Assembly (NCBI GenBank): GCA_019120175.1
Contig: DWVP01000024.1
Span: 62,001-126,000, forward strand
Reading direction: 5' to 3'
Length of the DNA: 64,000 bases
DNA from: Candidatus Corynebacterium faecigallinarum
GTDB lineage: Bacteria > Actinomycetota > Actinomycetes > Mycobacteriales > Mycobacteriaceae
Shown: positions 39,144-50,300 of the stretch, in pieces
Numbering within the stretch: the stretch's first letter is position 1
Layout: the number at the start of each line of letters is the position of its first letter
Position numbers and translations under genes: made by a program
Notes under the pieces: model-generated
What the model saw: only the letters and a program-made list of their open reading frames with translations
Database searches by the model: none
What the model was told of the DNA's origin: nothing

Positions 39144-41963
39144 GTGACCGTGACCGATCAGACCAGCACCAGCGCCTCCGCCATCAGTTCCACGACCGAT
39201 CCTGCGTCCAACAACCGGGCCGACCGCCTGCCGAAGCAGTGGAACCCCACCGACGTTGAATCCACCCTCTACCAGGGCTGGGTCGACGCCGGCTACTTCC
39301 ACGCCGACGCCAGCAGCGACAAGAAGCCTTTCTCCATCGTCCTGCCGCCGCCGAACGTCACCGGCCAGCTGCACATGGGCCACGCACTGGACCACACGCT
39401 GATGGACTCCATGGCCCGCCGCAAGCGCATGCAGGGCTACGAGGTGCTGTGGCTGCCCGGCTCCGACCACGCCGGTATCGCCACCCAGACCAAGGTCGAG
39501 GCGATGCTCAAGGAGACCGAGGGTAAGGACCGCTTCGACTACGGCCGTGAAGACTTCACCGCCAAGGTGTGGGAGTGGAAGCAGAAGTACGGCGGTGTCA
39601 TCCAGAACCAGATGCGCGCCATCGGTGACTCCGTCGACTGGGAGCGCGAGCGCTTCACCCTCGACGACGGGCTCTCCCGTGCGGTGCAGACCATCTTCAA
39701 GGAGCTCTTCGACCGCGGTCTGATCTACCGCGCGAAGCGTCTGGTCAACTGGTCCCCGGTGCTGTGCACCGCTATCTCCGACATCGAGGTCGTCTACTCC
39801 GACGACGAGGGTGAGCTGGTCACCCTGCGCTACGGGGACGTCGACGGAAAGGGCCCGCACGCGGACGTCGCCACCACCCGAGTGGAGACCATGCTGGGCG
39901 ACGTCGCCGTCGCCGTGCACCCCGAGGACGAGCGTTACACCGACCTCATCGGTGCCGAACTGCCGCACCCCTTCATCGAAGGCCAGACGATGACCGTCAT
40001 CGCCGACGACTACGTTGACCCGGAGTTCGGCACCGGCATGGTGAAGATCACCCCGGCGCACGACCCGAACGACTTCGAGATGGGGCGCCGCCACAACCTC
40101 GAGATGCCCGAGGTCATCGACGAGACCGGTCACATCGCCAACACCGGTACCCGGTACGACGGCATGGACCGCTTCGAGGCCCGCGAGCAGATCCGCCTGG
40201 ACCTGGAGGCCCAGGGCCGTGTGCTCAAGCGCGTCTTCCCCTACGTCCACTCCGTGGGCCACTCCGAGCGTTCCGGCGAGGCCATCGAGCCGCGCCTGTC
40301 CGAGCAGTGGTGGGTCAAGGTCGAGGAGCTGGCGAAGATGTCCGGCGACGCGGTGCGCGAAGGCGACACCGTGATCCACCCCGCCTCCCAGGAGCCGCGC
40401 TGGTTCGACTGGGTCGACGACATGCACGACTGGTGCATCTCCCGGCAGCTGTGGTGGGGCCACCGCATCCCGATCTGGTACGGACCCGAGGGCGAGATCG
40501 TCTGCTGCGGCCCCGACGAGGAGCCGCCGGCAGGGGAGGGCTGGCACCGCGAGGAGGACGTGCTCGACACCTGGTTCAGCTCCGCGCTATGGCCGTTCTC
40601 CACGATGGGCTGGCCGGAGAACACCGATGAACTGGCCAAGTTCTACCCGACCTCCGTGCTGGTCACCGGCTACGACATCCTGTTCTTCTGGGTCGCCCGC
40701 ATGATGATGTTCGCCACCTTCGCCGACACCATCGAGGGCTCCACCCTCGATGCCGGCCAGCCCGGCACCACCAAGGATCAGCGGGCAGGACGCCCGCAGG
40801 TGCCCTTCACTGACGTCTTCCTGCACGGCCTGGTCCGCGACGAGCACGGCCGGAAGATGTCCAAGTCGCTGGGCAACGGTATCGACCCGATGGACTGGGT
40901 CCGCGACTACGGCGCGGACGCGCTGCGTTTCACCCTGGCCCGCGGTGCGAACCCCGGCACCGACCTGCCCGTCGGTGAGGACTCCGCCCAGTCTTCCCGG
41001 AACTTCGCCACCAAGCTCTTCAACGCCACGAAGTTCGCGCTGCTGAACGGTGCCCGCGTGCTGCCCTACGGCGACACCGACGCATTCCCGGCCCGCGAGA
41101 ACCTCACCGATGCCGACCGCTGGATCCTCGACAAGCTCGAGGAGCTGCGCGTCCTGGTCGACACTCATCTGGACCGCTACGAGTTCGCCGTCGCCAATGA
41201 GGCGCTCTACCGCTTCGCCTGGAACGAGTTCTGCGACTGGTATCTGGAGATCGCCAAGGTGCAGATCCCGCGCGACTGGGACGCCGCCACCGAGGCCGAG
41301 CGCGCCCAGGGCGAGAACACCCGCCTGGTGCTCGGCCGGGTGCTGGACACCGTCCTGCGCCTGCTGCACCCCTCCATGCCCTTCGTCACCGAGACCCTGT
41401 GGACCGCCCTGACCGAGGGCACCGAAGGCTACCCGGCCAGCCTCGCCGTCGTCGACTGGCCGACCGCCGCCGACACCAACGGTGGGATCGACACAGACAC
41501 CGACGCCGTGCGACGCCTCAACGACGTGGAGAAGCTGGTCACCGAGATCCGCCGTTTCCGCGCCGACCAGGGTGTGAAGCCGTCCCAGAAGGTGCCGGGA
41601 CGTTTCGACGCCGAGGCCGCCGACCTCACCGGCCTGCAGGATGCCGTGCGGTCCATCGTGAAGATCACCGCACCGGAGGAGGGCTTCACCCCGACCGCCG
41701 CTGTCGAGCTGCGACTGTCGAGCGCCACCATCACCGTGGAGCTGGACACCTCCGGCACCGTGGACGTCGCCGCCGAGCGCAAGCGTCTGGAGAAGGACCT
41801 CGCCGAGGCGAACAAGGAGCTCGAGCGCGCTGACAAGAAGCTGGGCAACGAGAACTTCCTGGCCAAGGCCCCGGAGAAGGTCGTGCAGGAGATCACCGCA
41901 CGCCGCCAGGTTGCCGTGGAGGAGGTCGAGCGCATCACCGCCCGCCTGGAGGCACTGGCATGA
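39144..41963 (+). CDS. valS: Valyl-tRNA synthetase
   Basis: This 939-residue class I synthetase charges tRNA-Val. It has the HIGH-type motif [19 protein letters not shown], the editing (CP1) domain in the 190-390 region, [20 protein letters not shown], the KMSKS motif in [16 protein letters not shown], and a C-terminal coiled coil ([20 protein letters not shown]). The first about 25 residues are a Ser/Thr-rich extension. Starts at GTG 39144 or 39150 are both possible; a -10 hexamer right before them suggests a leaderless message. It is the first gene of a four-gene operon with folC. Confidence 0.95.
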   Translation: MTVTDQTSTSASAISSTTDPASNNRADRLPKQWNPTDVESTLYQGWVDAGYFHADASSDKKPFSIVLPPPNVTGQLHMGHALDHTLMDSMARRKRMQGYEVLWLPGSDHAGIATQTKVEAMLKETEGKDRFDYGREDFTAKVWEWKQKYGGVIQNQMRAIGDSVDWERERFTLDDGLSRAVQTIFKELFDRGLIYRAKRLVNWSPVLCTAISDIEVVYSDDEGELVTLRYGDVDGKGPHADVATTRVETMLGDVAVAVHPEDERYTDLIGAELPHPFIEGQTMTVIADDYVDPEFGTGMVKITPAHDPNDFEMGRRHNLEMPEVIDETGHIANTGTRYDGMDRFEAREQIRLDLEAQGRVLKRVFPYVHSVGHSERSGEAIEPRLSEQWWVKVEELAKMSGDAVREGDTVIHPASQEPRWFDWVDDMHDWCISRQLWWGHRIPIWYGPEGEIVCCGPDEEPPAGEGWHREEDVLDTWFSSALWPFSTMGWPENTDELAKFYPTSVLVTGYDILFFWVARMMMFATFADTIEGSTLDAGQPGTTKDQRAGRPQVPFTDVFLHGLVRDEHGRKMSKSLGNGIDPMDWVRDYGADALRFTLARGANPGTDLPVGEDSAQSSRNFATKLFNATKFALLNGARVLPYGDTDAFPARENLTDADRWILDKLEELRVLVDTHLDRYEFAVANEALYRFAWNEFCDWYLEIAKVQIPRDWDAATEAERAQGENTRLVLGRVLDTVLRLLHPSMPFVTETLWTALTEGTEGYPASLAVVDWPTAADTNGGIDTDTDAVRRLNDVEKLVTEIRRFRADQGVKPSQKVPGRFDAEAADLTGLQDAVRSIVKITAPEEGFTPTAAVELRLSSATITVELDTSGTVDVAAERKRLEKDLAEANKELERADKKLGNENFLAKAPEKVVQEITARRQVAVEEVERITARLEALA

Positions 41964-43579
41964 GCGACACCGAGCCGGAGGACATGACCGGCATGGAACC
42001 GGAAATTGAGCCGGAGATGGAGCCCGGGATCGAGCCCGGCTTCGGCGAAGCCACCCTCGGGGCGTCCGGCCTGGACCTGCCGATCGACCTGAACTCCCCG
42101 GAGAACACCAAGGCCCACGACCGCGCCAACGGCGCCGACGGTGATGGCGATGCCGCCCCGGTGCACCGTCCGGTCACACAACAGGACCTCGCCGCCCTGG
42201 CCCAGGTCGAGGCCGAGCTCAACGAGCGCTGGCCGGAGACCAAGATCGACCCGACCCTGGACCGCATCGAGTGGCTCATGGATCTGCTCGGCAGCCCGCA
42301 GCGCAACTACCAGGCCATCCACGTCGCCGGCACCAACGGCAAAACCTCGGTGGTGCGCATGGTGGAGTCCCTGCTGCGCGCCTTCCACCGGCGCACCGGA
42401 CGCACCACCAGCCCGCACCTGCAGCTGGCCACCGAACGCATCGCCATCGACGGTGCCCCCATCCACCCGGCGGACTACGTCGCCACCTGGCGCGAGATCC
42501 AGCCCTTCGTGGAGATGGTCGACGCGAAGTCCCAGGCCGAGGGTGGCCCGGCGATGAGCAAGTTCGAGATCCTCGTCGCCATGGCCTACGCCGCCTTCGC
42601 CGACGCCCCCGTCGACGTCGCCGTTGTCGAGGTCGGCCTGGGTGGCCGGTGGGACGCCACGAACGTCATCGACGCCGATGTCGCTGTGATCACCCCGATC
42701 GGCATGGACCACACCGACTACCTCGGCGACACCCTCGCCGAGATCGCCGGGGAGAAGGCCGGGATCATCAAGCAGCGTTGGGACGCCGATGACCTGCTCA
42801 CCCCGCCGGACAACGTCACCATCGTCGCCGAACAGGAGCCCGAGGCCCTCGAGGTCGTGCTGAAACAGGCCGTGGCGGCGGACTCCGCCGTCGCCCGGGC
42901 CGGCTCCGAGTTCGGGGTCGTGGAGTCCACCGTCGCCGTCGGCGGGCAGACCCTGACCCTGCGTGGACTCGGTGGCACCTACACCGACATCTTCCTGCCG
43001 CTCTCCGGTGCCCACCAGGCGCGCAACGCCGCGACCGCCCTGGCCGCGGTGGAGGCCTTCTTCGGCGCCGGTGCCGGACGCATGCTCGACGAGGAGACCG
43101 TCCGACGGGGCTTCTCCCAGGTCACCTCCCCGGGACGCCTGGAACGGGTGCGCGCCACCCCGAGCGTGTTCATCGACGCCTCCCACAACCCGCACGGGGC
43201 GAAAGCACTGGCCGAGGCCGTCGACCGGGACTTCTCCTTCCGCCGCCTGGTCGGTGTCGTCGGAGTGCTCGGCGACAAGGACGCCCGCGGCATCCTCGCA
43301 GCCTTGGAGCCGGTACTCGACGAGGTTGTCATCACCCAGAACACCTCCCCGCGGGCGGTCGACGTGGAGGTGCTCGCCGAGTACGCCTGTGACGCCTTCG
43401 GCGAGGAACGCGTGCACGTCGCCGTCAACCTCCCCGGGGCTGTGGAACTGGCCGTCCAACTCGCCGAGGACGACGGCGGTTTCGGCGACACCCAGGTCTC
43501 CGGCGCCGGCGTGCTGGTCACCGGCTCGGTCGTCACCGCCGGCGAGGCCCGCGCCCTGTTCGGTAAGGACCCGGCGTGA
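41960..43579 (+). CDS. folC: Folylpolyglutamate synthase / dihydrofolate synthase
   Basis: This 539-residue Mur-ligase-family enzyme adds glutamates to folates and makes dihydrofolate. The P-loop [57 protein letters not shown] and [16 protein letters not shown] are all present. The first about 70 residues form an acidic, Pro/Glu/Met-rich extension with repeated EPE/EPG units. It is absent from most FolC proteins and probably disordered. The ATG overlaps the valS stop (ATGA), so translation is coupled. Confidence 0.93.
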   Translation: MSDTEPEDMTGMEPEIEPEMEPGIEPGFGEATLGASGLDLPIDLNSPENTKAHDRANGADGDGDAAPVHRPVTQQDLAALAQVEAELNERWPETKIDPTLDRIEWLMDLLGSPQRNYQAIHVAGTNGKTSVVRMVESLLRAFHRRTGRTTSPHLQLATERIAIDGAPIHPADYVATWREIQPFVEMVDAKSQAEGGPAMSKFEILVAMAYAAFADAPVDVAVVEVGLGGRWDATNVIDADVAVITPIGMDHTDYLGDTLAEIAGEKAGIIKQRWDADDLLTPPDNVTIVAEQEPEALEVVLKQAVAADSAVARAGSEFGVVESTVAVGGQTLTLRGLGGTYTDIFLPLSGAHQARNAATALAAVEAFFGAGAGRMLDEETVRRGFSQVTSPGRLERVRATPSVFIDASHNPHGAKALAEAVDRDFSFRRLVGVVGVLGDKDARGILAALEPVLDEVVITQNTSPRAVDVEVLAEYACDAFGEERVHVAVNLPGAVELAVQLAEDDGGFGDTQVSGAGVLVTGSVVTAGEARALFGKDPA

Positions 43580-44163
43580 GCGAGGGAACCGGTACCGGCA
43601 AGCGCATCGCGCTGTACCTCGGTTCGGCCCACGGTGACAGCCCCGCATACCGGGAGATGACCGTGTCGGTGGTGCGCACCCTCGCCGCGTCCGGCCATTC
43701 TCTGGTCTACGGCGGCGGCTCGGTCGGGTTGATGGGCGTGGCCGCCGACACGGCTCTGGACGCCGGGATGGAGGTCCACGGAGTCATCACCCAGGCACTG
43801 CTCGATGGGGAGATCCGCCACTCCGGGCTGACCAACCTGGAGGTCGTGGACTCCATGACCGAGCGCAAACGGCGCATGGCCGAGCTGGCCGATGCGATGG
43901 TCACCCTGCCCGGCGGCATCGGCACCCTGGAGGAGTTCTTCGAGGTCTGGACCGCCCAGGTGCTCGGCATCCACCGCAAGCCCGTCGCACTGGTCGACGT
44001 CGAGGACTACTGGGCGCCGATGGTCGAGATGATCGACCGGATGGTGGAACGCGGATTCTTCGCCGCCGAGCACCGAAACCGTCTGATCCACCTCCACGAC
44101 CCCGCGGAACTGACCGGTGCATTGGACTGCTGGGTACCTGCTGCGGCAAAGTGGACCTCATGA
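43576..44163 (+). CDS. LOG-family protein (cytokinin riboside monophosphate phosphoribohydrolase type)
   Basis: This 195-residue Rossmann-like protein has the LOG signature LVYGGGSVGLMGVAADTAL, DSMTERKRRMAELADAMVTLPGGIGTLEEFFE (the PGGxGTxxE nucleotide motif) and RNRLIHLHD. The family cleaves ribose 5-phosphate from nucleoside monophosphates such as cytokinin precursors or AMP. The GTG start overlaps the folC stop (GTGA). The role beside folC is unknown, although actinobacterial LOG proteins have been linked to cytokinin-like adenines. Confidence 0.87.
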   Translation: MSEGTGTGKRIALYLGSAHGDSPAYREMTVSVVRTLAASGHSLVYGGGSVGLMGVAADTALDAGMEVHGVITQALLDGEIRHSGLTNLEVVDSMTERKRRMAELADAMVTLPGGIGTLEEFFEVWTAQVLGIHRKPVALVDVEDYWAPMVEMIDRMVERGFFAAEHRNRLIHLHDPAELTGALDCWVPAAAKWTS

Positions 44164-44591
44164 GCGACAACACTTCCTCCACCCCGCTGGGCACCCCGCA
44201 CGAGATGGAGGTCGACCCTTTCAAAGGGCTGAAGGGCATGATGGCCGGGATCATGCTGATGGAAGCCATCACCGTCCTGTTGGTGCTGACCGTGATCGGC
44301 GTCATCGACGAGGGCTCCTACGCCACCCCGCTGAACATGGGCTACGTCGGTGGCCTCGGCGTGCTCATGGTGATTGCGTCGTTCCTGCAGTTCAAGCCGT
44401 GGGCGGACAAGATGAACATCGGCCTCCAGGTCCTGGCGCTGATCGGCGGGTTCGTCCACCCGACCATGTTCTTCGTGGCGATCCTGTTCATCCTGGCCTG
44501 GTGGTACACCTACCACCTCCGGGCGAACGTGAAGTCCCGGATGGACAAGGGCCTGCTGCCGGCCCAGCACTTCAAGAACGTGCAGAACTGA
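44160..44591 (+). CDS. DUF4233 family membrane protein
   Basis: This 143-residue protein has a short polar N-terminus, then GLKGMMAGIMLMEAITVLLVLTVIGV and further hydrophobic segments, with about four membrane helices ending WWYTYHLRANVKSRMD. It matches the DUF4233 family, which typically follows folC in actinobacteria, as here. Its ATG overlaps the LOG gene's stop (ATGA), so valS, folC, LOG and this gene form one translationally coupled operon. Its function is unknown. Confidence 0.85.
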   Translation: MSDNTSSTPLGTPHEMEVDPFKGLKGMMAGIMLMEAITVLLVLTVIGVIDEGSYATPLNMGYVGGLGVLMVIASFLQFKPWADKMNIGLQVLALIGGFVHPTMFFVAILFILAWWYTYHLRANVKSRMDKGLLPAQHFKNVQN

Positions 44592-44625
44592 CCCCACCGG
44601 CCGGGAGGCCGGTGGGGGTATCTTC
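44592..44625 (+). terminator. Terminator of the valS-folC operon
   Basis: An 11-bp perfect stem CCCCACCGGCC/GGCCGGTGGGG (44592-44602 with 44607-44617) around GGGA is followed by GTATCTT. The T-run is short, but it lies between convergent genes right after the stop codon. Confidence 0.7.
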
Positions 44626-44641
44626 GGGGGGGTGGTCTGAG

Positions 44642-45001
44642 TCAGGCCTCGCCGGCGTGCTGCAGCACGTACTCGTCGGTATCCTCGGTTGGGGAGCTGA
44701 CCGGCCCGTCGTAGCCGTTCTTGTCGATCCAGGCGGCGACGAACTGGCAGGACGGCACGACCGTCAGGCCCTGGGCCTTGGTGTCCGACAGTGCGGCCCC
44801 GACCAGGATGCTGCCGAGTCCACGCCCGGCGTACTCGTCACCGACCAGCGTGTGGTGGAAGATGCGCTGGTCATCACGGTCCACGAAATACGCCGCCCCC
44901 AGCCGGGTGCCGTCGGCGGCGAGGTACACGGCATAGGCGTTGCCCTTGTCCGTCACCCGGACTTCGACGGGCGCGCCTGTCTTGTCGGTCAGTTCTGCCA
45001 T
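44642..45001 (-). CDS. GNAT-like N-acetyltransferase (small YjdJ/NATD1 type)
   Basis: This 119-residue protein has the acetyl-CoA loop-type motif DEYAGRGLGSILVGAAL and the preceding strand pair YAVYLAADGTRLGAAYFVDRDDQRIFHHTLV, followed by VVPSCQFVAAWIDKN. That is the compact GNAT fold of the YjdJ/NATD1 group. AAGGAG lies eight bases before the ATG at 45001. The substrate is unknown. It is a monocistronic gene, convergent with the valS operon. Confidence 0.8.
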   Translation of the reverse strand: MAELTDKTGAPVEVRVTDKGNAYAVYLAADGTRLGAAYFVDRDDQRIFHHTLVGDEYAGRGLGSILVGAALSDTKAQGLTVVPSCQFVAAWIDKNGYDGPVSSPTEDTDEYVLQHAGEA

Positions 45002-45092
45002 TGCCAGTCTCCTTAGGTACATCTCGGGGCCGTGCTCGATACTACGCCAATTGTTCCACGTGCAAACGTTCCTGTGAAGCAGCTCGGCCCGC

Positions 45093-45098
45093 TAGAAT
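45093..45098 (+). promoter_or_regulatory. -10 hexamer TAGAAT, leaderless start of the YoaK-like gene
   Basis: TAGAAT is a near-consensus -10 and ends nine bases before the ATG at 45108. No ribosome-binding site lies between, which marks the ATG itself as the likely transcription start. Confidence 0.5.
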
Positions 45099-45107
45099 CC
45101 TGTGTCT

Positions 45108-45785
45108 ATGTTGCACTACCGGCCCGGGGAGCGGGCACTCGCGATGTCGCTGGCCGCGGTGGCTGGATACGTTGACTCGATTGGCTTCATGTTCTACGGC
45201 GGAGTGTTCCTGTCGTTCATGTCGGGCAACAGCACCCGGTTCGCGGTGTCCTTCGTCGAGGGGGACGCCGAACTGATGTTGCTGGCCGGGCAGTGCATCG
45301 GACTGTTCATGGCCGGGGTCATCCTGGGCGCGTTCGTCCAACGGTTCTCGACCTTCAAGCTGGGCAAGTACCGCGCCCGCGAAGCGGTGATGATCCTCGT
45401 GGCGACACTGTTCAGTATCAGTGCGCTCCTGCTTGCCGTCGGTCTGGAATGGGCCTGCCTGCTGCTGCTGTCATTGGGCATCGGGGCGATGAACTCGGTC
45501 TTCGAGCGGGACGGGGAAGTCAGTGTGGCGGTGACGTACGTGACCGGAACTCTGGTGAAGGCCGGCCAGCGGTTCGTGGACTCCTTCTTCGGCGGACGCA
45601 CCGCTGCCTGGGTGTACCCACTGCTCATGGCGCTGTGTCTGTCGGCCGGCGCCGTGGTGGGTGCCGTGGCGTACGTGAACATCGAACTTCTGGCGGTGTA
45701 TCCGCTGGCCGCCTTCGTCGTCGCGCTGGCGGTCGGCAACCAGGTTGTCCGGGAGCGTCGCCGTCGTCGGGGTCTTCCCTTGTGA
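45108..45785 (+). CDS. YoaK/DUF1275 family membrane protein
   Basis: This 225-residue protein has about six hydrophobic segments. It shows the DUF1275 pattern: AAVAGYVDSIGFMFYGGVFLSFMSGNSTRFA near the start, then GQCIGLFMAGVILGAFVQR, IGAMNSVFERDGEVSVAVTYVTGTLVKAGQR and a basic end (RERRRRRGLPL). Family members are predicted inner-membrane proteins, possibly transporters, with no firmly established substrate. A GTG six bases upstream is in frame, but the promoter geometry favours the ATG at 45108. Confidence 0.85.
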   Translation: MLHYRPGERALAMSLAAVAGYVDSIGFMFYGGVFLSFMSGNSTRFAVSFVEGDAELMLLAGQCIGLFMAGVILGAFVQRFSTFKLGKYRAREAVMILVATLFSISALLLAVGLEWACLLLLSLGIGAMNSVFERDGEVSVAVTYVTGTLVKAGQRFVDSFFGGRTAAWVYPLLMALCLSAGAVVGAVAYVNIELLAVYPLAAFVVALAVGNQVVRERRRRRGLPL

Positions 45786-45823
45786 TGGGCCTCCCGCTGT
45801 CATGCGGTGGCCATGGTATTCGG

Positions 45824-45829
45824 TATGCT
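45824..45829 (+). promoter_or_regulatory. -10 hexamer TATGCT of ndk, probable leaderless start
   Basis: TATGCT ends seven bases before the ndk ATG at 45837. No Shine-Dalgarno sequence is present. Confidence 0.45.
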
Positions 45830-45836
45830 GACCGGC

Positions 45837-46247
45837 ATGACTGAACGCACTCTCATCCTCATCAAGCCGGACGGTGTCGCACGTGGCATCGTCGGCGAGA
45901 TCATCGCCCGCATCGAGCGTAAGGGCTTGACCCTCTCCGCCCTGGACCTGCGTGTCGCTGACCGCGAGACCGCCGAGAAGCACTACGCCGAGCACGCCGA
46001 CAAGCCGTTCTTCGGTGACCTCGTCGACTTCGTCACCTCCGCACCGCTGGTCGCCGGCATCGTCGAGGGCGACCGTGCCATCGACGCCTGGCGTCAGATC
46101 GCCGGCGGCACCGACCCTGTCTCCAAGGCCACCCCGGGCTCCATCCGCGGCGACTTCGCCACCTCCGTCGGCGAGAACGTCGTCCACGGCTCCGACTCCG
46201 TCGAGTCCGCCGAGCGCGAGATCGGCATCTGGTTCCCGAACCTCTAG
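45837..46247 (+). CDS. ndk: Nucleoside diphosphate kinase
   Basis: This 136-residue enzyme transfers phosphate from nucleoside triphosphates to diphosphates through a phospho-histidine. It has [21 protein letters not shown] at the start, [22 protein letters not shown], and the active-site His in [21 protein letters not shown]. The frame is open ten codons further upstream, but the ATG at 45837 gives the universal start and lies behind a -10 hexamer. The last four bases overlap the end of the convergent gene. Confidence 0.96.
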   Translation: MTERTLILIKPDGVARGIVGEIIARIERKGLTLSALDLRVADRETAEKHYAEHADKPFFGDLVDFVTSAPLVAGIVEGDRAIDAWRQIAGGTDPVSKATPGSIRGDFATSVGENVVHGSDSVESAEREIGIWFPNL

Positions 46248-47047
46248 TCCATCCGGGCCCCCACGGCCGCGACACCGGTACACACCGTGTCGCGGCCGTT
46301 TCCCGTCAGTGCCACCCAGGTCAGCACCGTGTCATTGGGCTTTCGGTCCCGCAGGGTGACCGTCTGGCCACGGGCGGTGAGGGTGTCGAGTGCCGCCCGG
46401 AAGCCCGGGCCGTCCACCCCGAGTGGGCGGACCGCATCGAGCAGGACGTCCAACCGGACCTGTCGGCCGTGCGGGACGGCCTGCAGGGCGTAGAGGGTGG
46501 CGGCGACGGCCTCGGCGTCGTCGGCCGGGGTCCAGTCTTCTTCGGTGGCGAAGACCTCCTCCAGGGGGACGTAGTTCAGGGGGACCATGTCGACCAGGTT
46601 GAAGTACTTCCAGCACACGCTGAAGACGGCGATCGTCACGAGACCGGCCCAGAACCAGCCGCCGATCTCCACCGGGATCCATCCGCCGGCGATCACCAGG
46701 AAATAGATGACGGGTGCGGCATAGGTGATGTAGCGCTGCCGCTTCTCGTCCGGGGTCTCGGGACTCTCCGGTGACTTCGTGCCGCCGAGGATCCGCGGGG
46801 TCTCGGAGTCCGGACGCATCGGCGCGTAGTCGTTGGGGCGCAGTCCGTCGCGGCGTTGGCGCAGCGAGATGACCACCGCGGCGGTGGCGAAAACGACGGT
46901 GAAGGAAAGGAGGAGCCAGGTTTCGGCGACGGGTGAGGCGAAGAGGCCGACGATCACCGCGAAGAGTGCGGTGAAGAGCAGCCGTGAGGGGCTGGAGAGC
47001 CTGGTGTTCTGGGGGAGGGCGCGGAGGTGGCGGAGAGGGTCGCTCAT
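46244..47047 (-). CDS. Hypothetical membrane protein
   Basis: This 267-residue protein has two hydrophobic pairs: [40 protein letters not shown] at about 23-62 and [20 protein letters not shown] with [16 protein letters not shown] at about 107-145. That gives roughly four membrane helices with a cytoplasmic loop between them, followed by a soluble C-terminal domain of about 110 residues ([20 protein letters not shown] onward). I do not recognise the family, though a membrane protein commonly follows ndk in corynebacteria. It ends in a four-base overlap with ndk. Confidence 0.7.
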   Translation of the reverse strand: MSDPLRHLRALPQNTRLSSPSRLLFTALFAVIVGLFASPVAETWLLLSFTVVFATAAVVISLRQRRDGLRPNDYAPMRPDSETPRILGGTKSPESPETPDEKRQRYITYAAPVIYFLVIAGGWIPVEIGGWFWAGLVTIAVFSVCWKYFNLVDMVPLNYVPLEEVFATEEDWTPADDAEAVAATLYALQAVPHGRQVRLDVLLDAVRPLGVDGPGFRAALDTLTARGQTVTLRDRKPNDTVLTWVALTGNGRDTVCTGVAAVGARMD

Positions 47048-47327
47048 AACTTCTCAGTTTAGCTGTGAAAGTCACATTTGGTGGACGGTGATGGCGCAGG
47101 AAGTGGTGTCGGTGTGCAACAATGGTGGATGTACCGAGCAGCGCCCGTAGATCGACGTCTGGCGCGCCGTGCATCTGAAGACAACTCATACACATAACTA
47201 AATCGTCTGGCAGGTCGCCCCCTCCGCGGCCGGTGGACACGATGTGAGGCTGCGATCACAGCGCCCGTCGTGCACCGGTGTTCCGCGTGCGAGAAGGGTC
47301 ACCGCTGCGACGACACCTAGGAGAACA

Positions 47328-50300
47328 GTGGCGAATTCAGCCGACACCACCGACAGTACTGCGGTGCAGGATCTGGCCGCGGCAGCAGCCGCGGTGCAGA
47401 ACAATGCGATGGGGGAGATGGGGGAGAAGGTCAGGGTCCACGCCCTCGCCAAGGCTCTGGGGATGACCAGCGCCGATCTGATCACGGTGCTCGCCGACAA
47501 CGGCATCGAGAACAAGCGCGCCACCTCGACGCTGCCGAAGCCGGATGTCGAGGCGTTCCTCGCCCAGCTCAACAGCGCCGGTGGGCCCGCCGCCGCAGAG
47601 GACGAGGCACAGGACGCTCCGGTGCATGACGCTCCGGCGTCCCGGTCGCGGCGGTCCCGCCGTCGTCGGACCACGCGCTCGAGGAAGGGCGAGGCGCAGA
47701 CGCCAGAACCGGCGGACACAGTGGACACAGTGGAACCTGAACCGGCGGAGCCGGAGACCCCGGAGTCGGCCGTCGAACCCGTCCAGGGGCAGCGTCCGGT
47801 CTCCCGCCGCCGGGTCGTCCGTCGGGTCGGCTCGCGCAGTGCAGCCGCCGGTGCCGAGGAACTGCGCCGCGAGAAGGACCAGGAGCGGGCCCAGCGCCGC
47901 CAGCGCGCCAACAACGAAGCGAACGGTGCCAACGGCACCAACGGCACCAACGGTGCGTCCGACACGGGTAGCGCTGGCGGCACCGGCAGTAACGCGACTG
48001 ATTCCATGGACTCCACCGACTCCACCGACGCCACCGATTCCTCTGTGAACGATGGTTCCCGCCGTCGCCGGGGCAGTCGCGGTCGGGGTCGGGGACGCAG
48101 CCACCAGAATGATTCGGTCGACACCACTGCCGACACCCACCAGCAGGAGGCGGCCAACGCCGAACCGAAGCCCCCGACGCTCGGCGGCAAGGAGAAGGAT
48201 GTCCGCGTCGTCGACGAGCCGGTGAAGCTGAAGGGCTCGACCCGGCTGGAGTCGAAGCGTCGCTGGCGTGAGGCCCAGGGCAATGAGAAGCACCGGGCGA
48301 TCTCCCGTGCCGAGTTCATTGCCCGCCGCGAGAACATCTACCGCTCCATGGTGGTGCGCGATTCCCGGCGCTCCGACCACCCCGGCACGGTCACCCAGGT
48401 CGGCGTCGTGGAGGACGGCCTGCTCGTCGAGCACTTCGTGACCAGCGAGACCCAGACCTCCACCATCGGCAACATCTACCTCGGCCGGGTGCAGAACGTC
48501 CTGGCCAGCATGGAGGCCGCGTTCATCGACATCGGCACCGGGCGCAACGCCGTGCTCTACGCCAGCGAGGTCGACTGGCGTTCCGAGCACATCCGTGGCC
48601 GGTCCCGCCGCATCGAATCCGCCCTCAAGCAGGGCGACCAGGTGCTGGTCCAGGTGATCAAGGACCCGCTGGGACACAAGGGCGCACGACTGACCAACCG
48701 GGTCAGCTTCGCCGGTCGCTACCTGGTGTACCTGCCGGGCGGAAAGACCCAGGGAATCTCCCGCAAGCTGCCGGAGGCTGAGCGTAAGCGTCTCAAGGGC
48801 ATCCTGCAGCGCGTCGTCCCCGACGGTGGCGGCACCATCATCCGCACCGCCGCCGAGGGGGTGAGCGAGGAGAAGATCGCCGAGGACGTCGACCGGCTGC
48901 ACCGCCGCTGGATCGACATCACCGAGCGCGAGGAGACTGAGCGCGAGAAGAAGGGCGCGACGCCGGTGACGATGTACGAGGAGCCGAACCTCCTGGTCAA
49001 GATCGTCCGTGACATGTTCAACGAGGACTTCAACGAACTCGTCGTCGACGGTGAGGCCTCCACCCGCACCGTGGTGAACTACATCAAGCGCATGGCCCCG
49101 GACCTGGTCGACAAGGTCGTGACCTGGGACCGTAGCGCCCACGACGGGCAGGACGCTTTCGCCGCCTATGAGTTGGACGACCAGCTCACCGCCGCACTGA
49201 GCCAGAAGGTGTGGCTGCCGTCGGGCGGTTACCTGATCATCGACAAGACCGAGGCGATGACGGTCATCGACGTCAACACCGGAAGTTTCGTCGGTTCCGG
49301 CGGCAACCTGGAGGAGACGGTCACCAAGAACAACCTGGAGGCCGCCGAGGAGATCGTCCGGCAGATGCGCCTACGCGACATGGGCGGGATGATCGTCGTC
49401 GACTTCATCGACATGGTGCTGGAGGAGAACCAGGGCCTGGTGCTGCGCCGTCTCGAGGAGTTCCTGGTCAGCGACCGCACCAAGCACCAGGTGTCCGAGG
49501 TCACCAGCCTTGGCCTGGTGCAGATGACCCGTAAGCGTCTGGGGGTGGGCCTGTTGGAGACCTACTCCACCGAGTGTGAGGCCTGCGCCGGCCGTGGTCT
49601 GATCGTCCACGACGACCCGGTGGAGCACGACCACGGGGACGACGGTGACAACAACGACTCCGACGGCAACGACAACGGTGGCCGGCGTTCCCGCCACCGC
49701 GACCACCACAGCCAGGCCGATCGTGAAGGGCTGAAGCAGGCCCGTCACGAGCAGGAGATCCGTCGTCGCTATGAGCAGATGATGGAGGAGAACACGGTCA
49801 CTGAGCTGGAGGAGACCCCGGCGACGACCGGTGTCGTGCCGTCCGCGGAGAACCCGGAGTCCGCCGAGGCTGTTGCTTCTGCTGCATCCGTTACCGACAC
49901 TGAGCAGGACCGTCCGCGCCGCGTGCGCCGCCGGGTGGTCCGTCGCGGTCGCCAGCAGGACGCACCGGCCGCTGAGCCCGAGGCTGCCCCGGTCGCGGCG
50001 AAGGCACAGGCCGAGGAGCCTGCTGCTGCAGTCAACTCCGCCGTGGACGGGGGAGTGTCCGAGGACCTCGAGGCGATCATCGCCCGGGCGATCTCCTACG
50101 CCGACGAGGTCGACCCGGAGGAGCCCTCGGGTGCCGACTACGTCGACGACTACGTTGCCGAGACGCCTGAGGCCCCCGAGGCAAAGTCCGAGGCAAAGCC
50201 CGCGGAGGAGTCCGAGGTTGAGCCGGAGTCCGCTCCGGTCACCACCTCGGTCCGTCGTGACCGCCGCGGCCGCCGGGTCGTCCGACGCGTCACCGAGACC

